A stretch of 64,000 nucleotides of DNA from Klebsormidium nitens (taxonomy: Eukaryota > Streptophyta > Klebsormidiophyceae > Klebsormidiales > Klebsormidiaceae). The notes beneath the pieces are model-generated. The model made no database searches, was not told where the DNA came from, and worked only from the letters and a program-made list of their open reading frames with translations. A program made the translations under genes and the position numbers. Location: assembly GCA_000708835.1 (NCBI GenBank), contig DF236957.1, positions 1 through 64,000 of the forward strand, given 5' to 3'. Positions 60,501-64,000 of the stretch are shown here, one piece after another (position 1 is the first letter of the stretch; each line of letters opens with the position of its first letter).

Positions 60501-61033
60501 CATGAACAAAGATGACCCGAAAACAGAGCTTGTCAAGTTTGCTGCAGTCTTTGATTAGCTTATTGAAGTGGTTGATCCATGCCTCAATGAGCAATCACTG
60601 AGGAAGCGCAACACTGATTGAGGGAATACAAAGCCGCAACCTTGAACTCCTTCACAAACCAGACAAAACCCAAAAACAAAAATACAGCTGGTCGCTTCTG
60701 AAGAAATGATAATCACAGCAATCCTGACACATCTGCAGATTGATATACACTTCGCTGACACGTGCGGTGCCCTATACAGTTACTTCCATGCAAACCCTTA
60801 CCAACTTCCACACCCAACCCCTTCAAGCCCTGGATCAGGACGCTGGCGCCGAAGAGGCGGCGCATGGTGTCACGGCCATACACCGCCAGCTGACGGCTGT
60901 GGAGATCCTCATCGATCTCGACGACGCCTGCGGAGGGCTCCTGCTTCCCCATGCTAGTTGCTGAGTCAGACCGGTACCGCTTCGCAGAGGAGTCGGGCCC
61001 GGGGACGTCTGCCCCCCTCTTTTTCTGTGGCAT
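51551..61033 (-). CDS. UBA1: ubiquitin-activating enzyme E1, 12 exons
   Basis: Exons: 61033-60802, 60088-59871, 59416-59135, 58596-58313, 57851-57626, 57157-56798, 56454-55946, 55484-55257, 54449-54248, 53215-53027, 52591-52340, 51709-51551. All phases agree; 1046 residues, close to plant UBA1. It adenylates ubiquitin and passes it from its own Cys to E2 enzymes. Visible: a basic N-terminal MPQKKRG; the first Rossmann half ([13 protein letters not shown]); the active adenylation domain ([36 protein letters not shown]); the catalytic Cys at about residue 622 in [11 protein letters not shown]; the second Cys half-domain ([26 protein letters not shown]); and the C-terminal ubiquitin-fold domain ending VPLVSIKFR. 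Nothing essential is missing. Introns 8, 10 and 11 contain tandem boundary copies, and intron 9 has an N gap. The symbol follows plant usage. Confidence 0.96.
52160..52340 (-). repeat. copy of the 3' end of UBA1 exon 11 in intron 11
   Basis: Plus-strand CTTGGGGAAGATGTTGTTGT with AGCAGCGCCTGGCCGCAG at the exon end (from 52340) is mirrored by CTTGGAGAAAATATTGTTGT with AGCAGCGCCTGGCCGCAG about 175 bp away. The copy includes the donor neighbourhood. Confidence 0.9.
52591..52760 (-). repeat. copy of the 5' end of UBA1 exon 11 in intron 10
   Basis: GGAGCTCCATCGGGTGGCCC (plus-strand view; HPMELH region) at 52572-52591 recurs at about 52731-52750, including the gcag acceptor. The offset is about 158 bp. 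A G-rich run follows the copy. Confidence 0.92.
53706..54179. other. N gap (53744-54141) with identical 38-bp flanks
   Basis: The 38 bases before the N run (53706-53743) and the 38 after it (54142-54179) are identical, from ACGTCTTTCACTAACC to AGGCCATTC. It lies in UBA1 intron 9. Confidence 0.98.
54381..54955 (-). repeat. tandem array of the UBA1 exon-9 5' end
   Basis: Five copies of the start of exon 9 ([20 protein letters not shown]). The TCCTTC landmark (plus strand) is at 54441 (intact), 54575, 54711, 54828 and 54943, spaced 134, 136, 117 and 115 bp. Copies retain the GGCACGAACTCCGGCACGTG-like core and a GCAG/ACAG acceptor. Only the 54449 copy runs on into the exon. Confidence 0.95.
55484..55605 (-). 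repeat. degenerate copy of the UBA1 exon-8 5' end in intron 7
   Basis: The minus strand at about 55595-55545 can be read [17 protein letters not shown]. It echoes [17 protein letters not shown] of exon 8, offset about 110 bp upstream in transcription order. Confidence 0.75.
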
Positions 61034-62629
61034 GCGCCACCCAGCAAGGAACGGTCACGATCTGGTTAGCAGCAGAGACACGAAGTCCAACTAAACAGAC
61101 GCCAAAGTACTTGCGTCCCTTGCGTCCCCTATGCTTTCAAGCATAGTTGGGAGTTCTTCTGAAAGTGATCTGCCGCACAAGCCCGTCTCGCAATCTGCAG
61201 ATATGATCAGCGGAAGAAGCACAAGCAGTCCTGAACAGGCTGAAGAAGACAGCAGGAGCATTTCACCAAGAGCAAAGTCCGATAACGTATGCCCTTCGAG
61301 CCCGTAGCTTCTAGCAGCTTCTGCAGGGTGACCACCCGAATATGTGTCTATATGCCACATTCTGAAGGGAGTGTGCGAGACCAGTCCGGCGGCTGATCGT
61401 ACGTAAATTACCTTTCCATTATCCGCGTATGTGGCATGTAAGCCGCCGTACACCGCTACTCCACCTGCTTATATGACCTCGTATGCCGGATTTTTGCTGC
61501 TGTGCATGGTTCTGCCATTGCTGCTCTGTGCTGCACAGTCTGGCACTCAACTGCAGATGTTCCATAATCCAGACTCCAGAGTGCTTCTGAGAAATACTAA
61601 ATAGCGCCCAGCTCACAAATGAGAGTTGTCTCCTTGTGAGGGGTCCTTTTTCAAACCCTCAGAGTCCTGCATTTTGTCCAAGAAAGCTCGAACAGAAAGT
61701 GCGTGGTGCTTTATATGGAGGTATCAAATGGGGAGATCAGGTTGTAGCGGGAACATACGGCTTTTTACGCTGCATCTCAAAGCTTAAGAAGCCGTTTAAC
61801 GTGTTGGGTTATTCGTCAGCATTTCCAACTCTGAGCGGCTAATCAAAGAGCTGAAGGGCTGCAAATAACAGCTTTTCCTTGAATTTCTTTTCGCAAGCAC
61901 AACATTGACATTCCAACTCATTCTGGCCATCCTGAAGACTTCAGCCCAGATCTTTACTCCCTGAAAAGGTGAGTTGAGTCAGATTGTACTCCATCATTTT
62001 CCATGTCAATTGCAGTTGCCTTCAAGGACAGCATAGTACGTGCCACTTTGAGCAAAGTCTCAGCTTGCAGACATGCATGCCGAATGCTGGAAGGGTCAGC
62101 TGCTCCTGCCCAAATCCAGGTCACATAGTCTTCACGTCTGAGTTTTCAACAATAGCATGCGATTTTCGGTCGAAAGCAGAGGTAGCTGAACTGAGATTGG
62201 TGTGATTTTGTCGCACCAGAAATTGCTGGAATGAAGTATTTCGTTGCATTCTCAAAATCTATCCAGCCTGCCATAATTGCGTCTTTGCAACAATGCTGTA
62301 TAAGATTTTCTGCAAGAAGTCCAGCTTTGCTAGTCAAAGGTCCTTCTCAAACCTTTGAGGTCGGAACCCAGAGTCTCTGTTTGGTGTGCAATGGGCTTAA
62401 CCTTAATAAATATGTTTACTTGCGGTTGGCCAAATTCATCTGGGAATTCTTGCCGTGTTTTACAAGTAGCAGTTTAATGTTGCAAAACCGGCTGTCCAGG
62501 AGCAATTAGAACATTCCTCCCTAACTGGACGTGCTTGCCTAGAGTCTATATTTTGACCTTGATTGAAATTGTCACCTTTGCTGACAGGTCAGCAACCCGG
62601 CATTCAAAGCAGCACCCCTCCCGACTGTC
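61034..62629. promoter_or_regulatory. divergent promoter region, UBA1 (-) and coiled-coil gene (+)
   Basis: A 1.6-kb region between two divergent starts. I recognise no coding exon or RNA gene. A 5' untranslated exon of either gene could be present but cannot be placed. Confidence 0.45.
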
Positions 62630-64000
62630 ATGGACAGCTTTTTCAAGAAGGCCCAGGAGTTCGCGAGCGCCTCGTTGAAGAAGTCTCAGGTGCGTCGGCC
62701 GTCCACGAATGTTGGTCACATTATCGTTGGTCTTTCTCCTCATCGACGGATTGTCATTCATAAATAGACACATTTTTTGTCCTTCATTTAGTACCATGCA
62801 GATTATTCGAGTTCGCTCACTTTGACCGCAACTCTTTTACTTCAAGTAAACCTTCTGATAAGGGCGCTAGCCTCCCCCTTGTCTTTGGATCTTTGGGTGA
62901 TTTTCACTAGAGGATGCCGTGGGGGCTCACTAGAAGCATGCACGAGGGTGCATATTGCAGATCGAGGCAGACTTTGTATGCTGGTTGGTTGTGATGATAA
63001 CTCTCTCAATATTCGACCTCTGCGTTCTTTGCCCCCCAAATGGTGGGATTGGGGCAATGTTCAAGGCTCTTGAGAGGATTCTCGAGCGAAGCTGGCTTGA
63101 AAGACCCTTGGAACTCTGAGAACTTGAAAAAGCTATGATGGGACTGCATTTGGCTCGGTCCCACCTCATCATTAACGGCTCCTCGAGTAAAGTGCGTCCA
63201 TGTCAGAACCTGTTCATAATTGGTGACAGTTGTTGCCAAACAGTGTCGACCAAGTCATTCTGCCGCTCCTTTTGTGGTTCCCTTCCATGCCAATAGGGTC
63301 TTCACCTTCACAGGGTCTCACGCCATTCCGAATGTTTCTTAACACAACGATCCCTCAGCGATCTTGCCATCTATCTCAAGGTCTTTTCGCTCTTCCACTG
63401 TGACGCTAAAATGACTTTCTAGGATCTCTCCGTCCTTCATTTGCTCTGTCCTTCGTTTCGTCGGGGAAAGTACTTCCCCAGGAGCTCGCGGTCGTTCGCC
63501 CTCATTCTCTGTGTATGGTTCCTGTGCTCCTCTGTGCCCTTACAGGAGCCTTCCTTTTGTTGTGCCTTTATGAAGGGCAAGCCTTCACAGTCCAAACCAC
63601 TTGAAGATGCTAAAAGCTGAACCCTTTTGCTGTGAAGCATAACCATTGCGCTGAATAGTCCCAGGGACCACACAACGAGACGCCCTGTCATGCAGAGCTC
63701 CTCTACACTTACATTTCCTGCTTCTCATTCCCTTCTGATATGGAAAAGGAATTCCTTTTGGATCCCTTTTGAACGGAAACCCTCTGGTATGGAAAAGGAA
63801 CGACGTCTCTCTCCAGGAGCTTGCAACCACCGCCGCCGCCCAGTCCCGCGAGCTAGCTACTGAGACCGCGAAACAGACCCGCCTCGCCGCTCAGAGCTCG
63901 TACAAGGCCGCAGCAGAGGCCAGCAAGAAGGCCGAGATCAAGCTCAAGCAGTTGGCGCTCGACTTGAATGCAAAGGGGGGGCCTGGTCAACCCAGCAAAG
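62630..64000 (+). CDS. Ala/Lys-rich amphipathic coiled-coil protein, 5' part only
   Basis: Exon 1 is 62630-62689 (MDSFFKKAQEFASASLKKSQ). After a gtgcgt donor, exon 2 starts at 63817 behind a ctctccag acceptor and stays open to the window edge (ELATTAAAQSRELATETAKQ, then SSYKAAAEASKKAEIKLKQL). The junction is phase 0 and keeps an 11/7-residue amphipathic pattern of Ala, Lys, Glu and Ser running, which supports the splice. I do not recognise the family. The N-terminal pattern resembles lipid-surface-binding or LEA-like helices in general. An intermediate exon cannot be excluded in the 1.1-kb intron. Confidence 0.65.

Overview
The window looks like nuclear DNA of a green-lineage eukaryote, most plausibly a streptophyte alga such as Klebsormidium. 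The reasons are: long GT-AG introns in every gene; a TONSOKU/BRUSHY1 protein of plant type (TPR plus leucine-rich repeats, no ankyrin block seen); a plant-like ubiquitin E1; two plant-type GDSL esterases; roughly half GC with GC-rich exons; and three runs of N from scaffolding. The species is inference. All exon models below were built by hand from splice sites, reading phase and family similarity.

Layout, left to right. 1-2.1 kb: almost empty except an orphan MYND exon on the + strand. 2.1-2.7 kb (-): an archaemetzincin-like metalloprotease with two apparent frameshifts. 4.2-6.2 kb (-): a two-exon MYND zinc-finger protein. 7.5-11.9 kb (-): a five-exon membrane-anchored protein joining a PAN/apple-like cysteine-rich module to a cyclophilin-like domain. 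13.9-15.2 kb (+): ALG13. 16.5-22.6 kb (+) and 24.5-33.6 kb (-): two convergent eight-exon GDSL esterase/lipase paralogues, the second lacking the nucleophilic serine. 35.4-46.9 kb (+): TONSOKU, 17 exons. 48.0-50.6 kb (-): eIF1/SUI1. 51.6-61.0 kb (-): ubiquitin-activating enzyme E1, 12 exons. 62.6 kb to the end (+): the start of a coiled-coil protein.

The genes are housekeeping or secretory and do not form one pathway: N-glycan assembly (ALG13), ubiquitin activation, start-codon selection, replication-coupled DNA repair, and secreted lipid/ester hydrolysis.

The most striking feature is a recurrent architecture shared by unrelated genes. Tandem arrays of roughly 110-190 bp units (mostly 130-150 bp) straddle exon-intron boundaries. 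Each unit carries a piece of exon plus its splice site. One copy, the one joined to the rest of the exon, is intact; the others decay inside the intron. At least eleven boundaries in five genes show it. A second window-wide oddity is the palindrome TGACGTCA, counted at least 19 times where about one is expected.
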